Shown piece after piece: positions 25,301 through 33,033 of a stretch of 64,000 nt of DNA. The DNA is from Microthrixaceae bacterium (GTDB lineage Bacteria > Actinomycetota > Acidimicrobiia > Acidimicrobiales > Microtrichaceae): NCBI GenBank assembly GCA_023958095.1, contig JAMLGJ010000017.1, positions 16,163-80,162 of the forward strand, given 5' to 3'. The translations under genes and the position numbers were made by a program. Within the stretch, counting starts at the first letter, position 1. Each line of letters begins with the position of its first letter. A model generated the notes under the pieces. It did not search any database. It was not told the origin of the DNA and saw only the letters and a list, made by a program, of their open reading frames with translations.

Positions 25301-26756
25301 CCTTCGCCTCGAAGGTCGACTCGAAGGTGGTACCGGACCACTCGTCGAACTCCGCTCCGATCTCCTCGGGTGTGACCGTGCAGGTGTAGCCGACCACCGC
25401 TGCCGGTCCGGTCCCGACCGCGCCCACGGACCGGGTGCAGTCGGACGAACCCGGGGCGTCGACGACCACCTCCGGCAACGGGTTGCCGGTCCGGTTCCGA
25501 ATGAACACCGCCAGTTCCTGTGGTTCGCCGACCGGTGGTGTCGAGGAAGCGCTGTTCCCCATGCTCTCCAGGTTGGGCAGGGGAGCGACCTGCATGTCGA
25601 TGGCCTGGCCGCCAACCGTCACGACCGCCGTGTTCGAGACGCGGTTGAGGGTCTGGGTGGTGCCCTGCCCCGGCGTGCACGGGAACGAGAGCGACGGTTC
25701 CCCCTCGCAGGTGTCGTCCGTCGTCGTGGCAACCGCGGTCGCTCCTGCAACGAGCGCCACGTCCGCAGTCAGAGCCTCGGTGCATCTCTTCGACACGGTC
25801 TCGCCGGGCCGGAGCTCGAAGTCGTAGGGCAGCAGGAACGAGCAGCCGATGCCGACCGCTCCCTGGTCGTCGGCGTTGCGGGTGTACCCGTCGATCCTCG
25901 ACAGCGGCACGTCACCGGTGTTGGTGAACGCCATCGTGATGGTCGCTTCCGCGTTGTACCCGACGTCCTGCGAGGCCGGTGTGAGGGTCAGCTCTGCGTC
26001 CGCCAGAGACGGCGCCTCGCCCGCGACGCTGACCTCCACGTCCGCGTGCGAGCTCACGTCTCCCACGACCGCCAACCGGCTCGTTCCCGTGGCCTCGAAG
26101 AACTGGGTGAACGGACCCGAGAAATCGGATCCCCAGGCCGCGGTGCACTGCCAGGCGATCGCGCCGCCGTCACCCGGCGACAACGAGTCGAACTCACGTG
26201 CACACGACGGCACACGCGACTCCACCACGACGTCATCCACGACTGCCGGGCTGCTGTTGGTTGCCACGACGTCGAACACGACGTCCTCACCGGGCTGCAC
26301 GTCGGCTGCGGCCGGGCTCACCTGCAGCTCCAGTGGTGGTCCTCCCTCGACGAACAACGGGACCGACACCGAAGGCGCAACCGGCCCATCGAGGTTTCGA
26401 AGCTCCAGCGTGACCGATGAGTCCGCTGTCACAGGTCCCGCGGAGCACTCCAACTGGGCGCTCTCACCCGGTGCAAGTGGCTGGAATCCGGGAATGAACC
26501 GGTCCTGGCAGGAGAACTCGACACCCACGACCGTCTCATCGAGGCCCGCATAGCCCGAGACCCCGTTGCCCACGTTGGTCGCCGTGATCGTGAGGGCTTG
26601 GGTGCCTCCCCATGGCACCGTGGCACTGGAGGGGGTGACCGACAGAACGAGCTCGGGTTCTCCGGCGGCGGCCGGCAGCACGAGGGCACCGACGATGAGC
26701 ACAGGCGCGAGCAGGAAAGCCACCACCGCACGTGTACACGTGAGATCGGTCCTCAC
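22353..26756 (-). CDS. 1467-residue surface protein: tandem Ig-like/CARDB-like modules, Thr-Pro linker, C-terminal anchor
   Basis: A very large exported protein. The signal peptide (AFLLAPVLIVGALVLPAAAG) leads to about nine repeated modules of some 120 residues. Each has signatures such as 'VTNT.G', 'LxPGxSxxxxC' and one or two Cys, as in DUF11/CARDB-type beta-sandwich repeats. Then comes a roughly 160-residue Thr-rich stretch (TTTTVPTTTTT), an acidic Ser/Asp region (SDSESDSEADGDSDGD) and a single membrane helix (AIVSVVVILMVILLIGA) near the C-terminus. GTG 26756 with GGGAGGGGGAG upstream is the chosen start. The design fits a stalk-like adhesin or S-layer-associated protein; the ligand is unknown. 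Confidence 0.75.
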   Translation of the reverse strand: MRTDLTCTRAVVAFLLAPVLIVGALVLPAAAGEPELVLSVTPSSATVPWGGTQALTITATNVGNGVSGYAGLDETVVGVEFSCQDRFIPGFQPLAPGESAQLECSAGPVTADSSVTLELRNLDGPVAPSVSVPLFVEGGPPLELQVSPAAADVQPGEDVVFDVVATNSSPAVVDDVVVESRVPSCAREFDSLSPGDGGAIAWQCTAAWGSDFSGPFTQFFEATGTSRLAVVGDVSSHADVEVSVAGEAPSLADAELTLTPASQDVGYNAEATITMAFTNTGDVPLSRIDGYTRNADDQGAVGIGCSFLLPYDFELRPGETVSKRCTEALTADVALVAGATAVATTTDDTCEGEPSLSFPCTPGQGTTQTLNRVSNTAVVTVGGQAIDMQVAPLPNLESMGNSASSTPPVGEPQELAVFIRNRTGNPLPEVVVDAPGSSDCTRSVGAVGTGPAAVVGYTCTVTPEEIGAEFDEWSGTTFESTFEAKVVSGADDGALDLVPVSITPETSLEVTVGSNQLEVPYGSGATIAVTVTNPTSKPVLEPRFGADPYWGTVTGCDEELEVLQPGASVELECNFEPPTELNALGSAEWPSGTYSLLFFAGGWIRPCQSCYLLPANGYGWTNVKVAQGPLALEVSPPRQEVAPGAAAAFDVSVANTGASAISEVSLTTGYQLGGAVQFADCARDLGTISPGAKVDFTCSGSDFTPSLPTTFFASGNVAGIPHPVRSAAEVTVWEVDAERPPFEFAVELGPEFQQVAPGEEAIVTARVSLPEELTSSPAGNATLELRYDGLRSCDTSRPVAASQVPDGVVEFTCAVREGVDFNGDLTTSVSLLARTTLGNFKSYTYIAQSNEIGIAVAAPGIGVDVTADPSSVVDGASTELEVTVTNTTGSILAGAVTNLVELVPGYFDSYGASTSRSECMNELPVLSPGESTTFSCVVPMNNSSGSPAGSARELVVLVNGYLEEEVASASAGGPVLLAAPAGATLVSGSGSASVVVTPPTEPTVAVEIEGPSEPVSSGEPVQFTVTVSHSLTGTWPVAVDQALQLWSLEAPDCNRRVGMSELAPSSLGASFTYTCSAVAGTDLGDGEAVGILATAWHFVPGDDGPGYWVPTESASDSVVVPVSGGTTTTTSTTSTTTTSTTSTTVPTTTTTTTVPTTTTTTTTVPTSTTTTVPTTTTTTVPTTTTTTVPTTTTTTVPSGTTTTTTVPSTTTTTVPTTTTTTTVPTTTTTTVPTTTTTTTVPATTTTTTVPTMTTTTTVPTTTTTTTVPTTTTTTVPTTTTSTTSPVTAAPTTTSTVLSSPLSPTPSTPGTTGSSGPVIVVGGTSLTNTPSGDRSVAPPPDGGSAGDEGSAADDSGSVPTADEGSAVAGSSSTDDRELAGGVVTEVESDSESDSEADGDSDGDPVRYTAVTAMSQATQPYAIVSVVVILMVILLIGARPVPGEQRLNRPTGAGAADGEPLDGEDPEEM
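22900..23390. repeat. Degenerate minisatellite encoding the Thr/Val/Pro linker
   Basis: Units of about 24-30 bp coding TTTTTVP-like peptides on the minus strand. A perfect 50-bp copy occurs at 23053-23102 and 23206-23255, 153 bp (51 codons) apart, showing recent duplication of a block of units. All changes stay in multiples of three, so linker length can vary without breaking the gene. Confidence 0.8.
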
Positions 26757-26856
26757 CGCGTGCTCCCCCTCCCGTACCGTGGCACCACCCACCCGTACCG
26801 CAGGGACGCTACCGCAGTCGGCGGAACACTGCCAGAGGCAGCTGTCAGGACCGCGG

Positions 26857-28077
26857 CTACGCCGACCCGATATCGACCAGGCCCACCATGAATGCTCCAC
26901 CTGACCGAGGTGCAGCCACCGACCGGTCGTAGTAGCCGACACCGAGGTGCTCCTCGTCGCTCAGGAAGGGCTGGGTGTTCGCCCCGTAGCATGCCTCCAC
27001 GGCGTCGACACCAGGCCCACAGTCCTCCAACCGGACTCGATGGGGCACGCTCCAGGGGCCCGTGGGCGAATCGGCGACCCGCAGGTCGAACCACGGGGCG
27101 AACCCCGGCCAAGGGGTGTAGACCATCGCGTAACCCCTCCCGCCGGGCATCTGCGCGACCGCCACCGGGCCCGGCGGTGATGCCGTTCCCGCCCCGTCCA
27201 GCGGCATCTCCATCGCGACCGAGCCGCCCCCTCGGGACCATCCGGATCCGCTCCACACCTCATAGGCGGATGGTTCGGAGACCGAACTCGGTCGAACCCG
27301 CGCCGCGGTGCACTCCCCGGCGTCGGTGATCACCACTCCCGCCGAGTCCGGCGGCGCACAGCCGTAGACCACGATCTGCGATCCCACCGCTACCGCGGCA
27401 TCGCCGAACTCGGCATGCGGGAAGAGGTTCTGGTTCAGCACCTCCACCTCCACCGGCGAGCCGTCGGGTGGCCGCTCCGGGTCGTAGGTCCACTCGCCCA
27501 CCGAGATCCCGTGGTCCAGGAGCGTGCGGTCCGGTCCGAGGCAGACGTTCGCCATCCAGATCACCACCCGGTTGTCATCGGTCGGGTCCGCGACGGCCGA
27601 GAGTGGCCACATGCCGGCCCTCGGCGCCCGGGCGGGGCACGGTGGGAAGTCCCCGGTCGGTTGCGCGAACGGGACGACCCGACCCGACGCGACGTGGTCG
27701 AGCGTCGCCAGCGGTTCCCCCGCCGGAGCCCACGCCGCACTGCCGACCTCGAAGAACTCGAGCGAGCCATCCGGATTCCGCTGGGCGGTGTCGCCGAAGA
27801 ACCACACGACCGAACCGTCGGGCAGGGCAACGCTCACCCCGGCGTCGCGGTCGATCCCGGGCAGACCCACCCCGCCGGCCGGTCGTACGGCTCCGACGAG
27901 CGATACCGCATCACCGAAGTCGGACCCCTGGGCTTCCTCGTGGCCTGCGCCCGCGGCTGATCCGTCACCGCTCCCAGCTGAGCAAGCCGCGAGCAAGTGG
28001 GAACCCAGGAGCACGGCGATGAACACTGATCCGATCCGCCGGAGAACCGGCGGCACACACCGACTGCTGCTGCACAT
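26857..28077 (-). CDS. Lipoprotein with DUF4185-like beta-propeller
   Basis: A 406-residue lipoprotein: signal peptide with lipobox LLAAC (Cys near residue 32), then repeated motifs such as GSVVWFFGDTA, WMANVC, AMVYTPWPGF and LGVGYYDRS. These resemble the blades of DUF4185/glycosidase-type five-bladed propellers, and six or more Cys are conserved-looking. No catalytic residues can be named with certainty. It is followed 25 bp upstream by the carotenoid oxygenase gene on the same strand. ATG 28077 is taken as start; a shorter signal peptide from a GTG is possible. Confidence 0.6.
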   Translation of the reverse strand: MCSSSRCVPPVLRRIGSVFIAVLLGSHLLAACSAGSGDGSAAGAGHEEAQGSDFGDAVSLVGAVRPAGGVGLPGIDRDAGVSVALPDGSVVWFFGDTAQRNPDGSLEFFEVGSAAWAPAGEPLATLDHVASGRVVPFAQPTGDFPPCPARAPRAGMWPLSAVADPTDDNRVVIWMANVCLGPDRTLLDHGISVGEWTYDPERPPDGSPVEVEVLNQNLFPHAEFGDAAVAVGSQIVVYGCAPPDSAGVVITDAGECTAARVRPSSVSEPSAYEVWSGSGWSRGGGSVAMEMPLDGAGTASPPGPVAVAQMPGGRGYAMVYTPWPGFAPWFDLRVADSPTGPWSVPHRVRLEDCGPGVDAVEACYGANTQPFLSDEEHLGVGYYDRSVAAPRSGGAFMVGLVDIGSA

Positions 28078-28102
28078 GCTCGGTCGGCCCGACGTCGTGG
28101 CC

Positions 28103-29494
28103 TCAGCCCGGGGGCGGCACCGACGAGTCGGGCACCCAGTTGCCGTGGAAGCCGAATGGCACCCTCTGGGGCAACCTGACCCGTGCCACGTAGTCGCCGC
28201 GCTCGAAGTCCGCCGCGTCCATCACGACGAAGTCCGTGCTCTGCTCACCGAGGTCGTGCACGAAGGTCATGAGCCAGCCGTCGTCCTCGGCCGTGGCTCC
28301 CTCCCTGGGCACGAACACCGCTTCGCCCGCGGCGCGACCCGGACCGTGGTCGAACTCCCAACGCCGGCCCGTGCGCAGGTCGTGCTTGATCGTCGGCCAG
28401 GCGTCCCCCTCGGAGTCGGAGACCGAGGTGCACCAACCGAAACGGTGCTCCAACGTGGAGAAGGCCTCGTTGCAGCGGGGGAACTCGTTGGACCGTTCGT
28501 CCACCACCGAGATCGATGCCGTGGCGCGCTCCGGGTCGAGCTCCCAGCGTTCGAGGCGGCCCTGTCCGTTGTCCCCGAAGGGTCCCTGCACGTCGCGGTC
28601 GAAGATGCGGTCGTAGTTCACGATGTCCACCACGACGCGGCCATCTGCGGTGTCGTAGGCATTCAGCGGATGGAATGCATAACCCAGCGGCAACTCGATC
28701 CAGCGGATCTGTTCCGGTGTGCCCTCTCGGGGCAGCAGCCCGACGCGGCACCCGTGGTCGGGGTTCCAGCGGAACGGGAACATCCCGGTCAGGGCGAGTT
28801 CGATGTCCACCGTGACGGGCTGGTCATAGACGAGTGCCCACGACCGGGTGAGCGACATGTCGTGGATCATCGGCATGCCCTCGATGGGCACCGGCAGCTC
28901 CTTCACCGCTGTGCCGTCCGCTCCGATCACGATGTAGGCCACGCGGTCCATCCACTCGGGCAACGCGTAGGCCACCGCGTGCAGCTCGCGGGTCACCGGG
29001 TCGTACTTGGGATGGGCGCTGAACGCCCCGGTGATCGTGCCACCGAAGTCGTTGCGGGCGATCGACTCCAGTTCGTAGTCGAGTTCCACCGGGCACGCCC
29101 CGGCCTCGATCATCGCCCAGGTGCTTCCGGCCCAGCCGCCCACCGCCGTGTTCGGCCCGATGGGGCTCGAGTTCCAGTTGGGTCCGTCGAGGTCGGGCTG
29201 TGAGCGCACCTCGGAGACGTGGGTGGAGCCGACGTAGCGGTTCCGGTACCAGGCCGCGCGACCCGAATCGAGGCGTATCCCGTGGATCATGCCGTCACCC
29301 AGGAACCAGTGGTGCTTGTCGGCATCGACCGGCTCGATCGGGTTGGGCCCGTTGCGCAGGTAGCGGCCCGTCAACTCCTCGGGCAGCGCCCCCTCCACCT
29401 CGAGGTCGAACGCGGTGACCTCCTCGGTCACGGGAGCGAACATGCCCGAGGTGTAGGTGGCCCCCGAGCCGGTGATTCCTTGCGTACCGGTCAT
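28103..29494 (-). CDS. Carotenoid oxygenase (RPE65/CCD family)
   Basis: A 463-residue non-haem iron dioxygenase of normal length. The family hallmarks are YLRNGPNP near the start, FLGDGMIHG, FSAHPKYD, MIHDMSLT and the C-terminal FHGNWVP. Three of these contain likely iron-binding His, and another lies in the central region. It should cleave a double bond of a carotenoid, apocarotenal or stilbene-like substrate. A leaderless-type -10 lies just upstream of the ATG. No carotenoid synthesis gene occurs in the window, so the natural substrate is open. Confidence 0.9.
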   Translation of the reverse strand: MTGTQGITGSGATYTSGMFAPVTEEVTAFDLEVEGALPEELTGRYLRNGPNPIEPVDADKHHWFLGDGMIHGIRLDSGRAAWYRNRYVGSTHVSEVRSQPDLDGPNWNSSPIGPNTAVGGWAGSTWAMIEAGACPVELDYELESIARNDFGGTITGAFSAHPKYDPVTRELHAVAYALPEWMDRVAYIVIGADGTAVKELPVPIEGMPMIHDMSLTRSWALVYDQPVTVDIELALTGMFPFRWNPDHGCRVGLLPREGTPEQIRWIELPLGYAFHPLNAYDTADGRVVVDIVNYDRIFDRDVQGPFGDNGQGRLERWELDPERATASISVVDERSNEFPRCNEAFSTLEHRFGWCTSVSDSEGDAWPTIKHDLRTGRRWEFDHGPGRAAGEAVFVPREGATAEDDGWLMTFVHDLGEQSTDFVVMDAADFERGDYVARVRLPQRVPFGFHGNWVPDSSVPPPG

Positions 29495-29500
29495 GTCCGG

Positions 29501-29506
29501 ATGCTA
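29501..29506 (-). promoter_or_regulatory. -10 element of the carotenoid oxygenase gene
   Basis: TAGCAT on the minus strand, six bases before the ATG at 29494. Confidence 0.5.
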
Positions 29507-29630
29507 CGCACTCCGCGCCGGGCGATGCCCCGGGCCGGAGGTCCCCACGATTCCCCCGGCGCGGTGGCGCCGGATCGGCACCGTGGAATCGAATGCTGCG
29601 GGCGAGCCCCCGGTGTGGTCACATGTAGGC

Positions 29631-29795
29631 ATGTTCCTCCAGGGCATTCTCATCTTCGGGATCGCAGGTGTGGTCGTGATCATCGCTTACGTGGCCATGG
29701 TCTCGAACCGCCGTCGGGAACAGGACGACCTCCCACCGGAGGACCGCCTCAGCGACGAAGAGTTCCGCCGCGTCGAGTACGGCGACGACGACTAG
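29631..29795 (+). CDS. Small single-helix membrane protein (54 aa)
   Basis: A 54-residue protein: one N-terminal membrane helix (FLQGILIFGIAGVVVIIAYV) followed by a charged tail (NRRREQDDLPPEDRLSDEEFRRVEYGDDD). Codon use is typical of the neighbourhood and the helix-plus-acidic-tail layout is coherent, which supports a real gene. It has no recognised family. It lies 55 bp before an exported hydrolase gene on the same strand. Confidence 0.55.
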   Translation: MFLQGILIFGIAGVVVIIAYVAMVSNRRREQDDLPPEDRLSDEEFRRVEYGDDD

Positions 29796-29837
29796 ACCGG
29801 CCCGGCTGCGCGACGCAGCATTCGCCGGGCTGCTCGG

Positions 29838-29843
29838 TACCCT
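29838..29843 (+). promoter_or_regulatory. -10 element of the exported S33-like hydrolase
   Basis: TACCCT, seven bases before GTG 29851. Confidence 0.6.
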
Positions 29844-29850
29844 CGCGTCC

Positions 29851-31647
29851 GTGCCCGAACTCCCCTCGATGCAGGTCCGCCGCACCGGAACGCGATCGAC
29901 CACGAACCGTCCGCACCTTCGCTTCGCGGCGCTGGTCGCCGCTCTGCTCATGGTGGCTGCCGCCTGCACGACCGGTGAGGTCATAGCCGACGCACCGAGC
30001 AACGAGAGGGGCGAAGCTCCCCTCAGCCGCACGGAGGACCCCGGAGAGCTCGATTGGGGCGGCTGCCAACAGGAGCTCGCCGCGATGGCCCGGCTCGAGT
30101 GCGCCACGCTGGCGGTGCCGATGGACCGCGCCGATGAATCCTCCCGCAACATCGAGTTGGAGCTGGCCCGGTCCCCCGCCACCGGCGACCCGGACGAGCG
30201 CATCGGCTCACTCCTGTTCAACCCGGGCGGTCCGGGCGGTTCCGGCATCGAGTTCCTCGCCAACGCGGCGTTCCTGGTGCCCGACGAGCTGCAGGAACGC
30301 TTCGACCTCGTGAGCTGGGACCCCCGCGGGGTCGGCGAGAGCACGCCGGTGCGCTGCCTCACCGACGAACAGAAGGACGCGCACATCGAAGGGGACCTGA
30401 GTCCCGACGACGACGAGGAGCTCCAGCGCGCGATCGACAACCAGGCCGAGTTCCTGGAGGGTTGCCTCACCAACCACCCGGACCTGATCCAACACATGTC
30501 GACCGCTGACGTGGCCGGTGACCTCGAGGAGATCCGCGAGGCCCTAGGCGACGACCAGCTCAACTACGTGGGGTTCTCCTACGGCACCGCCATCGGGGCC
30601 ACCTACGCGACGATGTTCCCCGACAAGGTGCGCGCCATGGTGCTCGATGGAGCGGTCGCACCCGGCGCGGACGACCTCGACCAGACCGTCGCACAGATGG
30701 AGGGCTTCGAGCGCACCTACCTGTCGTTCGTGGCCGAGTGCGACTCGGATCCAGACTGCGCGCTCCACGGCGACACCGCCGGCCGCGTCGAGGAGGTCCG
30801 GACATCGTTGGACACCGACCCCATCGAGGTGCGCACGACTTCGGGCACCCGGGAGCTGACCCGGGACCTGTTCGACACGGGGCTCCTGACGGCCCTCTAC
30901 GACCCTGCCACATGGGGCCTGGCCGCCGATGCGATCGCCGACCTCGAATCAGGTGGCGGGGCGACGATGCTGACCTTCGCCGACCAGCAGGTCGGACGCA
31001 ACCCGGACGGCACCTGGAACAACTCCGGCGACGCACAGGCGATGGTCAGCTGTGCCGACACCGAGGTCCGACCCACACTCGAGGAGGCCGAAGCACAGAT
31101 CCCTGAGGTCGCGGAGTCCGTTCCCACCTTCGGCGAGGCGGCCATGACCGCGCCCCTCAGCTGCGTGGACTGGCCGCTGGCGGCGAACCCGGTTCCCGAG
31201 TGGACCGCCGCGGGCGCGCCCCCGATCCTCGTGGTGGGCACCGTCGGCGACCCGGCCACCCCCTACGAATGGGCCGAACAGATGACCGCCGCGCTCGAGG
31301 GGTCGGTGCTGCTGACCTACGAGGGCGATGGCCACACCGCTTTCATGCGCGGCGCGCCATGCATCGACGACGCCGTGGTCGCCTACCTGGTCGACCTCGA
31401 GGTCCCGGCCGCCGGCACCAGCTGTGAGGCCGTCGAGTCGGACTCCGGGCTGGGCGGCATCGAGGACCTCCTGCTGGAGCAGTTCTCCCAGGCCGGCATA
31501 CCGCAGTCACTCGCCGAGTGCATCACCGGGAGGCTGCGCGATGAGCTGGGCGACGCTGACCTGGGCGAGCTGCTGCTCGGCGGTGACCCCAACGCACTCA
31601 ACGAGCTGGTCACCGACATCACCCTCGAGTGCATGGCCGAGGGCTGA
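29851..31647 (+). CDS. Exported alpha/beta hydrolase, tripeptidyl aminopeptidase-like (S33)
   Basis: A 598-residue lipoprotein (lipobox MVAAAC near residue 39). The fold is that of Streptomyces/mycobacterial TAP-type peptidases: oxyanion segment LLFNPGGPGGSG, SWDPRGVGES, nucleophile GFSYGT, catalytic Asp in GDPATPYEWA and His in GDGHTAF. Cys residues near these motifs fit an extracytoplasmic enzyme. The C-terminal 90 residues (after about 510) form an extra helical tail not needed for the core. It probably trims peptides outside the membrane. GTG 29851 follows a -10 element by seven bases. Confidence 0.85.
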   Translation: MPELPSMQVRRTGTRSTTNRPHLRFAALVAALLMVAAACTTGEVIADAPSNERGEAPLSRTEDPGELDWGGCQQELAAMARLECATLAVPMDRADESSRNIELELARSPATGDPDERIGSLLFNPGGPGGSGIEFLANAAFLVPDELQERFDLVSWDPRGVGESTPVRCLTDEQKDAHIEGDLSPDDDEELQRAIDNQAEFLEGCLTNHPDLIQHMSTADVAGDLEEIREALGDDQLNYVGFSYGTAIGATYATMFPDKVRAMVLDGAVAPGADDLDQTVAQMEGFERTYLSFVAECDSDPDCALHGDTAGRVEEVRTSLDTDPIEVRTTSGTRELTRDLFDTGLLTALYDPATWGLAADAIADLESGGGATMLTFADQQVGRNPDGTWNNSGDAQAMVSCADTEVRPTLEEAEAQIPEVAESVPTFGEAAMTAPLSCVDWPLAANPVPEWTAAGAPPILVVGTVGDPATPYEWAEQMTAALEGSVLLTYEGDGHTAFMRGAPCIDDAVVAYLVDLEVPAAGTSCEAVESDSGLGGIEDLLLEQFSQAGIPQSLAECITGRLRDELGDADLGELLLGGDPNALNELVTDITLECMAEG

Positions 31648-31667
31648 GCCGGCCGGGGCCGGCCCGT

Positions 31668-31693
31668 GGGGTGCCGGCATCCGCCGGCACCCC
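31668..31693. terminator. Bidirectional terminator hairpin
   Basis: A perfect 11-bp stem (GGGGTGCCGGC/GCCGGCACCCC) with an ATCC loop, in the 54-bp gap between convergent genes. There is no T-run, so it would act as a strong pause or intrinsic-like terminator for both strands. Confidence 0.65.
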
Positions 31694-31701
31694 GGACAGG
31701 T

Positions 31702-32190
31702 TCAGTCGGTGCCGTGCAGCTCGCGCTGGATCTCGGCCTCGACGTCCTTGGAGAACGAGGTCTTGATCACGTTGCCGCCGTGGGGAGCGAGGGCCTCGAT
31801 GGCCTTGTCGCTGGTCACCTGCTCCACGATCATGAACAGGGCGGAGGTGCCGGGCTGCAGCGCGGCACGCACCTGGTCCTGGAACTCCTTGTCGACGGCG
31901 TCCTTGGAGAGCTTGCCACCGAGCGCACCGAACGCGGCGCCGAGTGCCATGCCGAAGATCGGCACGAAGAACAGGATCCCGAACAGCAGGCCCCAGAACA
32001 TTCCCCAGGTGGCACCGGCGCCCACCTCGTGGGCGTTGGTGATCGTCTTGATCTTGCCGTCCTCGTTGCGCACGATCGCAGCGATCGCGTCCGGCTGGAT
32101 GATGAGGTCCTTCGCGAGTCCCTCGGCGGTCTCCATGGCCTGCACGGCCGTGGTGGTGTCGTCGTATCCGATTGCGATCAGGTCTGCCAT
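31702..32190 (-). CDS. DUF1269 family membrane protein
   Basis: A 162-residue protein of the DUF1269 family. The start MADLIAIGYDDTTTAVQAMETA and the Gly-rich helical pair GMFWGLLFGILFFVPIFGMALGAAFGAL (about 63-90) are typical, as is the IVEQVTSDKAIEAL segment. Function is not established; relatives are small proteins linked to stress or envelope state. AAAGGA stands 8-9 bases before the ATG. Confidence 0.8.
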   Translation of the reverse strand: MADLIAIGYDDTTTAVQAMETAEGLAKDLIIQPDAIAAIVRNEDGKIKTITNAHEVGAGATWGMFWGLLFGILFFVPIFGMALGAAFGALGGKLSKDAVDKEFQDQVRAALQPGTSALFMIVEQVTSDKAIEALAPHGGNVIKTSFSKDVEAEIQRELHGTD

Positions 32191-32317
32191 GTGGGTGTCC
32201 TTTCGGTGGGGCCCACTCGGACCCCGCGACGAAGGACTCTATCCAAGCCGCGGCTGATTCAGACCCGGCCGGAGCATGCACGGGTGGATGGAGCGACCCA
32301 TCAGACGCACCGACCCA

Positions 32318-32611
32318 TCAGGACAGCAATGAGGCCAGTCCCCACACGGCGGCGGCAAGACCGAGTCCGATCAGCACCACCGAACGGCCCACCGGCGGGC
32401 GTTGGGGTTCCTCGACCCCACCGCGATCGGTCCGGGCAGCGCCCGAGGCGTCGGCCGGGCCGCGGGACCCGGCGTCCGAGGGCGGCCGCACCAGTGCCAG
32501 CACGTTCCCGACGACCATCGCCGCACCGAAGGCGAGCACCATCCACGGGAAGAAGTCCTCACCCAGGAAGAGCGTCGAGTCGTCCTGTGCCAGAACGAGG
32601 ACCGGGATCAC
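32318..32611 (-). CDS. Small two-helix membrane protein (97 aa)
   Basis: Two membrane helices (WMVLAFGAAMVVGNVLALV about 23-41, and VVLIGLGLAAAVWGLASLL at the end) flank a charged, Gly/Arg-rich loop of about 35 residues. GGAGG is present upstream. No family is recognised. It is divergent from the promoter and structured region that precedes ethylmalonyl-CoA mutase. Confidence 0.55.
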   Translation of the reverse strand: MIPVLVLAQDDSTLFLGEDFFPWMVLAFGAAMVVGNVLALVRPPSDAGSRGPADASGAARTDRGGVEEPQRPPVGRSVVLIGLGLAAAVWGLASLLS

Positions 32612-32727
32612 TGTTGCGCCTCCGAGTTCGGTCCGCTCCGTGCTCCCCGGAGCGGACAGCCGACGCTTGCACGGAGTTCGCGGTTACGCAAACCCCAAGA
32701 AACTCTCAGGTTGCCACGAGGGGGGTA

Positions 32728-32756
32728 TTGGCAGAGCGGGTCGAAGTGACGATAAT
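32728..32756 (+). promoter_or_regulatory. Strong sigma-70-type promoter
   Basis: TTGGCA (32728-32733), a 17-nt spacer and GATAAT (32751-32756). It is the best -35/-10 pair seen in the window. The start would be near 32764, about 270 nt before the mutase gene, leaving a long 5' leader. Confidence 0.65.
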
Positions 32757-32792
32757 GCAAGTACCGATGGTTTCGCCCCCATCGGACACAGC

Positions 32793-32888
32793 CGGGGCCA
32801 AGGAGCGAGGGACACGTTATCTCCCTCCAAACGCATCGCCACCAGCGCTTTCCAGGTGCTGGCGCCTTGTGGCCCTCGCTCCGCCCCG
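32793..32888 (+). ncRNA. Candidate structured leader or small RNA
   Basis: A long helix closes this region: CGGGGC (32793-32798) with GCCCCG (32883-32888), a 3-nt bulge, then GGAGCGAGGG (32802-32811) with CCCTCGCTCC (32873-32882). Smaller hairpins lie inside (GAGGGA/TCCCTC and CCAGC/GCTGG), and another stem, CCGATGG/CCATCGG, precedes it at about 32764-32785. It follows a strong promoter. It matches no riboswitch class I can name; no B12 box is seen. The rest of 32612-33033 shows no credible coding sequence. Confidence 0.4.
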
Positions 32889-33033
32889 ACGCTGTGTTTC
32901 CGCTCCCGGACCGCTCTCGGTCACCGCAGTCCCGTCCTGTTCCGGATCCGGTTGGGCACGAGCGGTTTCACTGACCGCCGACGCTGCCGCGGCACCGTGA
33001 CGCATTGCCCACGCCCACGGGCCAAGGGGCAGA

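Noticed and set aside
24498..26420. 640-codon plus-strand open frame
   Set aside because: Shadow of the giant surface-protein gene; Arg/Gly/His-rich with no domain.
32690..32730. Glycine riboswitch (ACTCTCAGG resembles its conserved ATCTCTCAGG)
   Set aside because: The rest of the aptamer is not found, and the segment lies upstream of the promoter rather than in the transcript.
32767..33000. Short ORF starting ATG at 32767 just after the strong promoter
   Set aside because: Composition is random-like (Pro/Ser/Arg/Cys), it crosses the stable helix, and no RBS or domain supports it; kept only as an alternative to a structured RNA.
32764..33033. Cobalamin riboswitch before the B12-dependent mutase
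   Set aside because: No B12 box (GCCACTG-type core) could be found in the leader.
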